Part shown: piece after piece, positions 37,118 to 48,803 of the stretch
Position numbering within the stretch: position 1 is the stretch's first letter
Layout: every line of letters begins with the position of its first letter
Source of the DNA: Paraspadella gotoi
Lineage: Eukaryota; Chaetognatha
Reading direction: 5' to 3'
DNA: 64,000 nt
Assembly: GCA_051294375.1 (NCBI GenBank)
Contig: CM119266.1
Coordinates: 8,084,606-8,148,605, forward strand
Position numbers and translations under genes: made by a program
The notes under the pieces: generated by a model
What the model was told of the DNA's origin: nothing
Seen by the model: only the letters and a program-made list of their open reading frames with translations
Databases searched by the model: none

Positions 37118-37219
37118 TATGGAGGCCTTAAACCAGCAAAGCCTGTCCAAAGTCAGGGGTAAGATAGCTTATTTATTAAACGAACGGATAATTCTATATT
37201 GATTGTACCAATTTCATAA
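37118..37219 (+). repeat. Interspersed ~100-base repeat, copy 5
   Basis: Begins TGGAGGCCTTAAACCAGC and ends at the TTGTACCAATTTCATAA segment; same orientation as all other copies. Confidence 0.85.
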
Positions 37220-37853
37220 TATTTATTAAAACCAGAAATAGAACACAACGACCAAACCACCATCCCAGATAGAGGAACATAAAACAAAAGACAAGAAACT
37301 TTAGACCGAAAGGCGCGAAAGAAAAGAAGAGAGTACATATTACAGATGTTTAGTTATTGAATAGAAGCAGGTAAGAAAGTGAAAATAAATAATAAAGAGT
37401 AATAGTAAAAAATAAAAAATAATAAAAATAAATAATATAGTATGATAGTAATAAAGTAGTGATAATAATGAAATTATGAAAAACGAGGTCACATAAAACA
37501 AAAAAGCTCACAAAACAAAATTCATACTCTGTAATATCACCGAAGAAACACGAAAACAGAAAACGAAACTGGCAAACAAATAGTAACTGAAAAAGCTTTT
37601 TCGTTCGCCTTCAGTTGAGCGCGGCGATGACCACGACGATAAGATAGACGACAGCGACGACGACGACGAGAGCGACGACGACGATACCGACTTCAGCGTA
37701 AACTATAATAGAATAACAACAACGATAACAACAACGATAACAACAACGATTGGTCATTCTGACATTTTCCTCTTCCGGCGTTTTGCTAGTCTTTTGTCTT
37801 GAGATGAAAAAAAGGGAGAGAGAGACGAGGGAGAGATACGAGAGACGAGAGGT

Positions 37854-37890
<37 letters not shown>

Positions 37891-39148
37891 AAGACTAGTT
37901 GAAAAAAATACAGCACCTAATAGTAAACATAATATAAAAAACTAACGAATTAAAAACCAAATCGCGGTAAAATTGTGACAAAAAAATTAAAAAGCCAAAG
38001 TAATAACATGTTTTAAATATTTATAACTTTACTTCTGTAGTTTGTATACTTGAATTCCTCTGCAAATTATAGAAATTATAGAATTTGAAACTAAATCATT
38101 CTTCAAAATTTTGGGTAGAATCCGTCACTGTTGTGGGCATGTGGAATGGCTTTCTCTTTCTCTCGCTCTCTATCGCTCTCTCTCTCTCTCTATCTTGCTC
38201 GCTCTCTCTCTTTCTAACTCTTATCTCCGATTTAATTGAAAAGATGAAAATCGAATTTTCAAATGTCGAACTTGAGGGAAAAAAAAGAAAAGGAAGAAAA
38301 ATAAAAAATAAATGGAAGAAAGAACAAAGGGAAGAACGATACAAAATCATATATGATAAGATATATCATATATGATAAAATGATATAATATGATACAGAT
38401 AACCAAATATATGAGCAGTAGAAAAGGATCCAAAAAAAAAGGAAAAAAAGGAAAGGAATTGATAACTGAAGGGAAAAGAGAATTATAAAAATAAGGAGAA
38501 ATGACAACTTTAAATGAATGGAAAAAAAAAGTAAAGGAAAGGAAAGTCAACTATTGAGAAACACCAGTCAAGAGAAAATCGAATTTTAATTTTTAAAAAA
38601 AAAAGTTAATTTGCGCGACACAATTTTCTCTCGATTAAATGTATTTTTTTAAAGCTTTTCATTCGAATAAATATTTCAATTTTTTTTCATTACTGTATTT
38701 CATTAAAGCGAAATCTAAAAATAAAACATTTTCTACGGTCCATTTCTCTCTGTCTCTCAATAATCGGACATCATCTCAACGGACGATCGGAAATATATAT
38801 GAATAATTTTATCATTATTCTCCTCAAATGTGAATTTAAGTTTTTATTCACAATTTTCTTTTTTTACAGAAAAACAATTCTTAAAACTCTAAATGTGATG
38901 ACGTCTTTTCAGTGATAAAAAAAAATGTCATGAAAAACCGGGCATCGTTCGGTGACGATCACAGTGATACCACTTGATTAGTGATACAAAAAAGTGATAA
39001 ATGTCAGAACAGTGATAACATCTTCACCTGGAACCATGAAACTCGCATGAAATTTTCATTGTTGTCAATGACAGAGATTTGACGTAGGATGTCACTGCCA
39101 ATCATCAGCAGGAACAATAACAACAACAACAATAAAAACAGTCATGAA

Positions 39149-39181
<33 letters not shown>

Positions 39182-39293
39182 TTTTCCTTTTCTCAGAGGA
39201 AAACCTCCGCCTCATAATCTTCATCATCATCATCATCATCGTCGTCGTCATCATCGTCGATCCCTGATGCCTTTCGTTCGTCTGTCCATTCGA
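37220..39293. other. AT-rich intergenic DNA
   Basis: No gene supported. It contains (AG)n at 37858-37888, near-palindromic ATATATGAT sequence at about 38349-38395, a cluster of AGTGATA motifs at about 38912-39020 and a (CGT)n tract at 39147-39178. Confidence 0.6.
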
Positions 39294-39327
39294 GGTCACA
39301 TGACCCCGAGTGATTTCGTCACGTGAC
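39294..39327. promoter_or_regulatory. Paired palindromic sites (GGTCA-CA-TGACC and GTCACGTGAC)
   Basis: An inverted repeat GGTCACATGACC (39294-39305) is followed 12 bases later by GTCACGTGAC (39318-39327). The latter is the extended CACGTG E-box bound by MiT/TFE and USF-type factors. They lie 107-140 bases upstream of the ATG of the next gene. Confidence 0.4.
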
Positions 39328-39352
39328 TTTTCTTCCTCCACCTCCTCATCCT

Positions 39353-39391
39353 TCTCCTCCTCCTCCTCCTCCTCCTCCTCCTCCTCCTCCT
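39353..39391. repeat. (CTC)n microsatellite
   Basis: About 12 CTC units, 40 bases before the ATG at 39434. Confidence 0.93.
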
Positions 39392-39433
39392 CAACGAACT
39401 TACCTCATTCCAAACTCATTTTAATAACTCGGG

Positions 39434-40682
39434 ATGGTTCGCCGTTGCTGCCGCAAACGCCGCACTGCTTGCCGCAAACGCCGTAACTCTTTCCGCAGCG
39501 GCTGCAGCAGTCATGGTAGTGGCCTTCCCTACGGGTCTAATTATCAGGGTATCTTCGATTCCAAAATGGGTAATTCATTTTTTTTAAAAATAAGATTGAC
39601 TTATATATATGTATCAATTGTTTTTCACGTTTTAATTCTCAATGTATTGTTGTTGTTGTTTTTTAAGTTTTAACTACACTTTGTTCGTGAGGTTTTTTTT
39701 GTAATGCGGATAGTAGTCGATAGAAGTCGATACAGAATCAGAGAGAAGAGAAGCAGGACCCAACAATTACATTTTCATAATATATAACCTAAATCAACAT
39801 TGGAATGATCTGAATATGCTTCTTTGATTGTGATTTGTATGTCATTGTGATGATGATGATGATGATGATGATAACGATGATGAAAACGATATTGATGATG
39901 AAAATTATAATGACGATGATGACGATTAAAAAAAGACAATATTATCATTATTTATAACCTAATCTTTCTCAGGGTCATCAAGCAACAATCAGTTGCCAAT
40001 CAAGCTTGGTTCTTCTTCCGCGTTGCTTCTTCACAATCACAGGTGAGCCAACTCAATTCTCTAAAATTAGGCAAATGTCTGAAAAGTTTATAATTTATCA
40101 TTACGCAACAAAATTTTTTCAAGTAAATTTAGAGGTAAAATTAATCTGATATTAATTATAAATATAATCTATTTTAAAAAATTATATTACTTTACTTTAA
40201 GTCGATAGATAATGTATATTTTCTAATGTATAAATGATAAAGTTATTAAACTCATATTTGGCAGGGATTTACATCAGTTCCCCTTTGATGCAATCAACTC
40301 CAACGCAAAGCTCGATGCAGTCAAAGCCACGTGGTTGTTCAATGCGAACGTGACCAGTTCCGCCACCAGTGCAAACAGAGGCCGTCATTGTGAACGACAT
40401 CAGCCAGAGTTGCTAACAGCAAATTTGGTTGAAAATCCGGTTGAAAATCCGGTTGCGATCACCAATCAGTGCGATCAACCATTCAGCCGAAAAGTGCGAT
40501 CAACTAGCGTCGGGAGAGAACTGATTGCATTTTCGGTTGCGATCAGCCAATCGGCTCGTTTCTCTCAATGCAATCAGCATCTCATCAACAACACCAAAGA
40601 GCATCGGCCTCGGCATCAGCAACAGTATCGGCATCAACAACAGCAACGGTATAAGCATCAACAACAGCATCAGCATCACTAG
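39434..40682 (+). CDS. Unrecognised 200-aa protein (3 exons), Arg/Cys-rich start, His/Gln-rich end
   Basis: Exons 39434-39548, 39973-40042 and 40265-40682 join through GT-AG introns in matching phases (1, then 2) and sum to exactly 201 codons ending in TAG. The first exon gives a very basic, Cys-containing start (MVRRCCRKRRTACRKRR) reminiscent of protamine-like peptides. The middle reads GSSSNNQLPIKLGSSSALLL and AKLDAVKATWLFNANVTSS; a duplicated VENPVENP follows; the end is a His/Gln tract. An alternative exon 1 donor at 39569 is also in phase and adds seven residues. A second frame through exon 1 is Ala-rich and open, so the frame choice rests on the phase match. Downstream, 40712-40900 holds an open frame ending RLADIETKVSSEF that could be an alternative C-terminus reached by splicing. 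No family recognised. Confidence 0.5.
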
Positions 40683-41045
40683 TCGATTCTTAGGCGCAAC
40701 AATCAGCATCGTTGTTATTGCTAATATCAAACACATTGAAGTCAGCATCGAAGGCATCAGAATCGCAGGCATCGACATCAGCGACAACGACAACAGCAGA
40801 ATCCCTCCCACCATCGACTCAACAAAGACTTGCTGACATTGAGACCAAAGTCTCTTCTGAATTCTCTCATATTCTCTTCTTATTAACTAAGATAAAATAA
40901 CCAAATTGTAACATTACAATTTGCTTTATTTGTACTGGAACTATTTGTCCGAGCCAAAGGACGCCGTCCCGCCCTTCTTGCCGAAAAAAAATCCCTCCTT
41001 TCAATCACCGACATCTTGGAAAAACTCATTGGATACTCTCTCTTT

Positions 41046-41047
41046 CT

Positions 41048-41133
<86 letters not shown>
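41046..41133. repeat. (TC)n microsatellite
   Basis: About 88 bases of nearly pure TC. Confidence 0.95.
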
Positions 41134-41136
<3 letters not shown>

Positions 41137-43064
41137 GCCCCTTTTTTTCTCTCGTTTTAACGAAAAAAGATCAATATTATCTGTTTGTCACGCTTACCTC
41201 TTTATTTCTTTGTTCTTTGTACACGAACCGCCAATCCTTGGGGTGAACGCAACAACAACAACAAAGCCACCTCCATAGGAGACAACCGCTTCTTGGAAAA
41301 AAAACAAAAAACAACAACCGAACTTCTTGGATAAAAAAAAAATTTCTTTGTTTTTGCCGAATCAAACAACTTCCTACCTGACTCTTTGTTTCTCTCTCTG
41401 ATTTCGTTTTGTGTGTGATTCGTTTTTTTTTAATTTTTAGTTTCTAAAAAAGTAATCATTAAAACTGAACTGGAGATCAGTTAATCCACGGTTTTTTTTC
41501 TGATATTAACAGAAGTTGAGAGGGGTAAATGGAGATTATGTAGAGGTTTTGATTAATGATATATATATATAATAACTAAATAGAGAAGAAGGTTAAGGGT
41601 CTTATCGCCGTCGTCGTCGTCGTCGTCATGGACGGGACGAAACGTCGCCGTCTTCAAGATGGCGGCGCGAAGGTTGTCATGGATTTCGGATAAATGAACA
41701 ATAAAATTTAAAGTCAGGTATAATAAAATGAATTAATTTATTTTACAAATATTTAAATTCCTTAATTAACAAAGTCATCTCTTAAAAGTGTATTTAGTAA
41801 AACTAATGTAGAGTAAACTCAAAAAAATTTCAGTATTTCTTTTGACCTGACTACATGGGGATTTTCAACTTTAATTTATTACTCCTCGTAGCGATGATAA
41901 TTCATCATTATTCATTAGTCCAACCCTGTACATGATTTTCATTTAGATTTTTGTGGTTTCGTATTTCGTAATTATTTAATCTTACTTCGTGATGTAGTTC
42001 CCGCCTAACTGCAGATTTCAAATTCCATTCAACAGGCTAAACTGTCGATGTCAATTCACGATCAAGATTTTTTTTCAAATTCGAATCATTGTTTACATTT
42101 GATAAGCAAAGTTTTTTTGTGGGTTTTTCATTAGATGGTTTTAAAAGCCTGTTGAACTTAATATATACTCTATACGGCAAAAGAAATTAATAGCATGATT
42201 TTAGGCCATGCATAAATCAATTATTAGCGATATGATTATAGTTATAAAAGCGAATTTAACAGTATTTTTGATTCTGCATGAAATTTCGAAGTCTGCATAT
42301 CAATTTTTATACACTTCTGTCCAAAGATCTCCGAAAATTCAATCATTAAAACATTTTTTAAAAAAATTTGTGGATTTGACTCCAGTAGAAAGTTTCAATG
42401 AATTTCCTGTTATAAAGTTGGAAAAAAAAAGTTTTTCATTATGACTAAATATTTTTTTTCTATCTTTAAAAAATTTAAAAACTGTATTAATACCTACGAT
42501 GCGTGAACCAATCTAAAATTTAATATGCCACAGAAAGATATTTTAATTAATGAAATTGAAATGTACGCCGAACCAGCCAAGTATGTATATTAGCCAAATT
42601 GTAAAATACTCGACTAATTTCTAAGTGCTTGGGATTGGAAGGTGCAACTACAACACAACACTCATATCGGAGAGGTAAGCTTGGGATTGACTTTCATCCT
42701 TTTAAGCTAGGGACTGACTTGCACCTTTTCTACTATTGCAATTTTCTCTTCTATTTTCTCTCCTCTGCTTTTTGAACAACATTTTATTACATTTTTTAAA
42801 AGTTTCTTTTTTAGTTTTTAATTCGTTTGTTTACTCAGTTATTATTCTTCAATTTTCAGACTCTACTAAATTCACCGCTTGATAAGGCAAAAATATTTAT
42901 TTTTGCTAAACACACCGTATTGACCCACTTTTGTAAAGCAGACTCGAGGTCGTGTTACATTATTGTAGTTGAACCTTACTTTACAGTCGAGCCTTACCTT
43001 GCCTCTTCCACTCGCCTCTACCATAGGCGACTCTTGGATTTTTTACCGACCAGTTCTTGATGAG

Positions 43065-43102
<38 letters not shown>

Positions 43103-44989
43103 AGCGGCTCAAATCTGTGGGCCTAGACTCACTAATGCTTTGCCCCTGGACCTCTTCTTATTTATCAATAAAAACAGCCGTTCAATTATGAAATAATTTC
43201 TTCAAATAATGTTATTTTCACATAAATTTTTTAAAGTTATTCAACGTTATCAAAAAAATTTGACATCTATCAGTACAAAAGGCGTATTTATAATTCCGAA
43301 ATTGTAGAATGTTTCTTTCTTTCTCTCCTTCATATGACAAAAGTCCTAAAAAATCGAGGAAATCTAAGCATTTCTTTTTGATTTGCATGCGAGTTTTACT
43401 GACAGAGGACAATACCGGTATCACATAATTATTCACCAGTAAAATCATGCAATGATACGACAAATGTTTTTAACTCTTTCAAGCGAAGTAAAATGATTTA
43501 CTTATCTTTTTTTAAAGGTTATTTATACATATATGAAAGTAAGATAAAGGAGTTATAAGATTTACTTTAAGATCAGTCATTCATTATTAAGCTATTAAGT
43601 TTGATTTAAATATAAAAGTGGACGATTGGCAAGTTTTCCAAGTGCCTTAATCTGCTCCCCCTTCCCTGATGATTTAAGACAAGGATCCTCGCGGCAAAGT
43701 GTCTGACCTACCTCACAGGCCTCACCTTTTTGATGACCGTTGAAGCCAAATGGAATTAGTCTTTTTCTTTTTTATAATTTTTTGTATGTTAACAACGACT
43801 AGATCATTATTACATGTTTTGTCGGTTTGGCGTACCAGCTTTTAGAATTAATATTTTAATGTCGTGAAAAAATCTGTTACAGATTATGAACGTATCACAG
43901 AATTTAAAGGCTTCACGCTACAGAAGGTAATTTTACTTTTTTTTTTTGGTTCTTCACGTTTTAAATTAAACAAAAAAAACAACAAAAAAACAGTTTTTGC
44001 TTGCCAAAATTTATTTTTCACTTTACGTTTCGCATTTACCGTACCGGCGTATATTTTTTACAACACTTTCAATTTTACTATTTTACTGTATCTCGAACGA
44101 AAGTTCTTTTATAATATTACTTTTTATTTTTCAATGAAAAAAAAGAGGAATGTGATGTGTGTGCAAGTGAATTACGTTTTTTTCTCCTAAAAAGAAATTC
44201 TAAATGAATTAAAAATTAGTAAAATTTCATATAATACCAAAAAAAAACACCTTATTTATTGTTTTTTTCATCCTAGTGGTACAGTTGGGTGTTGTATTGT
44301 ATATTGTATAGTTTAAATGTTTAATGTGAGTCGACAACAATTGTAGAAAAAAAATGTCAATTTAAAAAACATACTCAGTAATAAAATTTAATTATAGCAT
44401 TAATGATTATATCACGTTTTTAGTGAGTATTTTCTATTTGTACCATTTTTTAAAAAAACAAACAAAACCTCGATTGTTTCATAATAAAAAAAATATTGAG
44501 TTTTAAATATATTAGCTTGGAACTAACGCCTCTTGTAAGGGCGCTTAACTTCTCAATGCAGGTCCATTTTTAATACGAGTAAAATATTCTTTCTCTTTTT
44601 ATCATCATTTTTATTATATCATCATTACTACCACAATTATTATTATATGATCTTCCACGCTTTTTCTCGTCTGCAACATCTTGGAAAAAAAATATTATTC
44701 AGAGCGAAAAAAAAGCGCGGAAAATTTTTTTGTTTTAAATAAAACTGAAAGCGAAATATTTAGTAATATTAATCAACGCTCGATAGCTTGCCATACCACT
44801 TCTTCTTAAATTCGCCATAACTTATCTCCTAATTGTAAATACTCTCTTTATGTCTTTTTTACATCTCTACATCTCTTTCTCTCTTTCTCTCTTTCTGTCT
44901 CTCTCTTAATCTCTTTCTTTCTGTCTCTCTGTCTTTCATTCTCTCTTTTTCGTTCTATTTTCCTTTTTCTCTCTCCTTCTCTTTTTCAT

Positions 44990-45099
<110 letters not shown>

Positions 45100-45420
45100 A
45101 CTCCTTTAGACTTGTAATCCATAGTGATAAAAAGCTACGATCCTTTTATCGACCGGCCGTCGCCTCGTCTCGTTTTAAGTAAATCTGTTGATTTGTCCCG
45201 TGGTAATCTCAATAAAAATCTCATTAAAAATCCTAAATAAACATGTTTTTTTTATTACAAGTAAACAGTTAAGTAAATGGTTAATTACAATGTGTACAAT
45301 ATGTAGCCCGAATCGTGAGAAAAGGAAATACATTATACAAGACCAAGAAACGTAATGTAAACTAGCCATTACCTGCGTTTTGCAGCATAAGTTCACGATT
45401 TTATTTAATTAAATATATTA

Positions 45421-45545
45421 CGAGCTACCAATTTTAAATCATATCACTAGTTTAGCTACCAATTTTAGCTTTTTTTAGCTATTTTAGTTATTTTTAGCTA
45501 TTTTAGCTATTTTACCAATTTTAGCTACCAATTTTAAATCGTAAA
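45421..45545. repeat. Minisatellite of TTTTAGCTA-type units
   Basis: Irregular tandem copies of ATTTTAGCTA and ACCAATTTTAGCTACC over about 125 bases. Confidence 0.75.
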
Positions 45546-46247
45546 GCAAAATATTCTTCTGAATTTTGAGAATTACTTAACTCCTCATCGAATTAAATAC
45601 AAAGATTATGCATTAAAATGTTAGGGGTTTAGTTATTTGAACAGATTTAAGAAACGTAATTTGGTGAAATTGTATCTACATTGAAAAATGCAAATGAGCA
45701 TGAAGAATCAAAGTCAGGTTCGAAATTGTAAAGCCGCGTAAGGATTTAAGATTAGACAATAAAATATAGCCAGTCATCGCCTCACTTTTTAACAAATATT
45801 ACATACTTTTCGAATGAACCCTTCAAAATTTCAAATTGTGTTCTTTTTTATTTCAAAAAATTACGAAAATCGATAGCCAGATGGCAGTTTGAGTCTAGAA
45901 GAATCTCTACAAAAACATAAGATTCTATAAATCAAGTAACATCCCCAAATAAACCGAAAACTGGTTTTTAAAATTCGATTTCAAGAATCAGATTTTTTCA
46001 GATTTTTTTCGTGCTTGTGAGCTCCTAACGTACAAGCGTTTGTGCCATTCGCTCTGCCATTCGCTCTGCCATTCGATCTGCCATTTTCTCCTTCCAGGGC
46101 CATCCGTTTCATGATTTCGTGCCATTCTGTCTTATACTCTGACGATCGCTCAGCAGAGACACTTTTCAACTTTAACTAATACATTATCTTAACGCGTACA
46201 GTTATTATATAAATAATATCGTCCAAACCCATCGAGGGCAAAAAATA

Positions 46248-47256
46248 ATGACCGTGTTTTTGATGCCGGGTCTTCTGGAAGACGCTCAGGTAAAAACCTG
46301 GTCAAGCATTGCATAGGCGAAGAGAATGCCGGAGGGCCTGAAATTATCTTGCCACTAGTAAAGCAATTATTATAAAGTTTTGTGAGCACTGAGCAGTTTT
46401 AAAGAACAATGAGTTGACACCAACCAAAAGAGTAATCTCTTAATTTCAATCTAAAATTGCGGAATCTCTCTATCCTTTCCCCCAAGCAATCTCGCAAGCA
46501 ATCCCTTGACCTTCCGCCCATCTGACCCTCAGGTTCGATTCGAGTCTAAAAATTTTCCCGGTTTTTATCTTCGAATTCGCGACGAAGAAATTTGTCTCGA
46601 AAAATACGACGACGACGACGACGACGACAATGAAAGAAAAGCCGCCTTTGAAGCGGACTCGGCCTTCGACGTTGTCAAGGGTAACGAGAAAAAAACCTAA
46701 ACCAAAACAAAGACAACAACAACAACAACAACATCATACTATTAGGAACATTAACAATTTAACATCGACTTCTACATCTATCTTCATCAACCCATTTTCA
46801 TTCCCATCATTTCTCTTCGCAGCATTGACTGGCCAAGGCGTCAGTTTGAAGACGAGTTTCCACGCCGATCGCTTCGTGCGCCACACTGCGTCGGCAACTG
46901 CGTCGGAAACTGCATCGGCAACTGCGTCGGCAACTGCGTCGGCAACCGCGTCGACTTTCGACGTGACGACGACTCTGAATTCTCGCGAGATTTCCTTCGC
47001 GGATTGGGAAAGACTCGCCGCCGACTCTTCCTTCAAACTTAGAAAAGTGAGACTTAATTTGTTAATTCCTTGTATATCTGTACTGTTTAAATATGATGCA
47101 TATGCAATTATGCATTACTAATTTTGCCGGTAGTTAGTATTGTTTTTTTCCCTACATTTTGCAAAGTTGATGTTTATTTTATTACATTATTTAGTTTTAT
47201 CCTTTTTGTGTTGTTAGTAACTTAGTTTAATCTTTATTGCTAAAGACAACTGATGA

Positions 47257-47323
<67 letters not shown>

Positions 47324-47522
47324 GGGTCTGTCTCCATCTCTCGGCGGATTTTCGATGGAATCAACGAATTTTCCTGACCATTTTTTACGTCACATTGACT
47401 TCCGGTTAAAGCTTCAGCGACGCCCCGCCGCTGCCGACGCCGCCGCCGCCGTTGCAGCTGCCGGCGTCGGTTTCGACGACGACGCGACGTTTTTTCCTCG
47501 GCCGACGTCACCCGAAAATTGA
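46248..47522 (+). CDS. AbfB-type beta-trefoil domain protein (4 exons, 203 aa)
   Basis: Exons 46248-46289, 46533-46680, 46823-47046 and 47325-47522 are GT-AG, in phase, and total 204 codons ending in TGA. The protein is three copies of the AbfB (arabinose-binding-type beta-trefoil) repeat, the non-catalytic sugar-binding domain of alpha-L-arabinofuranosidase B: FESKNFPGFYLRI ... FEADSAFDVV; VSLKTSFHADRFVRH ... LAADSSFKLRKGL; FSMESTNFPDHFLRH ... DDDATFFPRP. Each repeat carries a low-complexity insert in the same place: seven Asp in the first, a (SATA)n run from a 12-base DNA repeat in the second, and an Ala-rich run in the third. The start (MTVFLMPGLLEDAQ) is not a clear signal peptide, and there is no catalytic domain. 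A (TC)n tract abuts the exon 4 acceptor. Ligand and role are unknown; carbohydrate binding is inferred from the fold. The 5' exon exists only in this copy; exons 2-4 recur, frame-broken, at 54.1-55.2 kb. Confidence 0.75.
47257..47323. repeat. (TC)n microsatellite at an acceptor
   Basis: TC tract that runs directly into the AG of exon 4 of the AbfB gene, serving as its polypyrimidine tract. Confidence 0.95.
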
Positions 47523-47605
47523 GGGCGCGGAAAAATAAATACTGCAAGTTACAAGAATATCATTAACAAATTTTATAGTTTTGTTCCGCGGAAAATTGTA
47601 GTCCG

Positions 47606-47611
47606 AATAAA
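47606..47611 (+). terminator. Poly(A) signal candidate for the AbfB gene
   Basis: AATAAA 84 bases after the stop; another AATAAA sits at 47534-47539. Confidence 0.45.
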
Positions 47612-47903
47612 TCATTATTCATTTGTATGTTAAACGTTGTCATGGTTTATTTTGAATCTTATTGACTGTTTAATTAAAATTTTTAATTTTTTTAAATTCT
47701 TTTCATTTTTTTACTGCAAAGTTGCTTTAGAATTTGATAAGTTTTTATTCCTTCTAATGCAATCATTTTATGTCAGTTGTTGCAGAGCTTGCTTCAATGG
47801 TCGATGCTCTTTTTTTAACCATTCCGCCCCTGAAACGTTCATCTGCCGGAAAAAAGAAGAAGTAAAAAAGAAACAAAAATGAAATTCGATTTTGATTTCT
47901 CGA

Positions 47904-47926
47904 TGACGTCATCGCCGGTGACGTCA
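47904..47926. promoter_or_regulatory. Pair of CRE palindromes
   Basis: Two perfect TGACGTCA sites (47904-47911 and 47919-47926) separated by seven bases, about 880 bases upstream of the kinesin ATG of the same copy. CREs bind CREB/ATF-type bZIP factors. In the repeated copy (about 55565) only the first is intact, probably from sequence errors. Confidence 0.5.
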
Positions 47927-48105
47927 GGCGTGAAGGAACAGTATGGAGGCATCTCATTATAGAGAGCATCTACCGTCGTCGTAATAGTTGTCGTCGTCAT
48001 CATCATCAGGTAGTGCCATTAGTTGTTTGCTTAAAATCTCCGATTGTCGGGTTTTAAAAACGAAAAGAAATCTTGATTGGCCGGTTATTGGCAGAAGACT
48101 GAGCT

Positions 48106-48106
<1 letters not shown>

Positions 48107-48184
<78 letters not shown>
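48107..48184. repeat. (TC)n microsatellite
   Basis: TC tract with one CC interruption, in the region upstream of kinesin. Confidence 0.93.
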
Positions 48185-48186
<2 letters not shown>

Positions 48187-48803
48187 GACAGCTGTAAACA
48201 ATTGCAACGGCGACATCGGTGGCTCCTCTCATTCTCTCGCTCTCTCTCTCTTTCTGACTCCTCGCTCCAACTCTTTTTCCCCGAATGGTCTCTCTCTGGC
48301 TGCATCGCATCGCAGGCAACAGCTTGTTATGACCCCAGAAGGAATCGGTTCTCCCTCTCTATCTGCGTCGCCGTTTCACCGGTGCGGGTTTTAATCCATT
48401 CACCGATTCGATGAATCAACGAATGAACGAACCAACGAACATATGAACGAAAACGATATATGAATGATATTAGAAAAAAAGTATGAACTTCAACTCGTAA
48501 AAATGTGAAGAAAAAACTTATACTAAGAACGCGAAGCTTCTTCTTGCCAAAAAAAAAAAAAAATATTGCATAACGAAAACTTCAAAAGATAGATTACGGG
48601 AAAAAATAAATCAAACAAAGACGAAATTTTGAAAAAAAAGAAAAAAAACAACTAGTCATCGGATTTAAAGTAGAAGCGTCGCGACTCACGGTCGAAAGGA
48701 AGTGGACAGTCGGACACGCCCCCGAACGGAGAAATCCAATAAATGATAAACAAAGAATTAAATAAATAATTAAATAAATAAATAAATAATATTCTCGAAA
48801 AAA

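Noticed and set aside
39144-39326. Arg/His-rich frame upstream of the 200-residue gene
   Set aside because: It is a translation of CGT and CAT repeats and overlaps promoter-like palindromes.
47246-47256. Second CTGATGA core as another hammerhead
   Set aside because: Followed by a CT repeat; no GAAA, stem II or GTC cleavage site.
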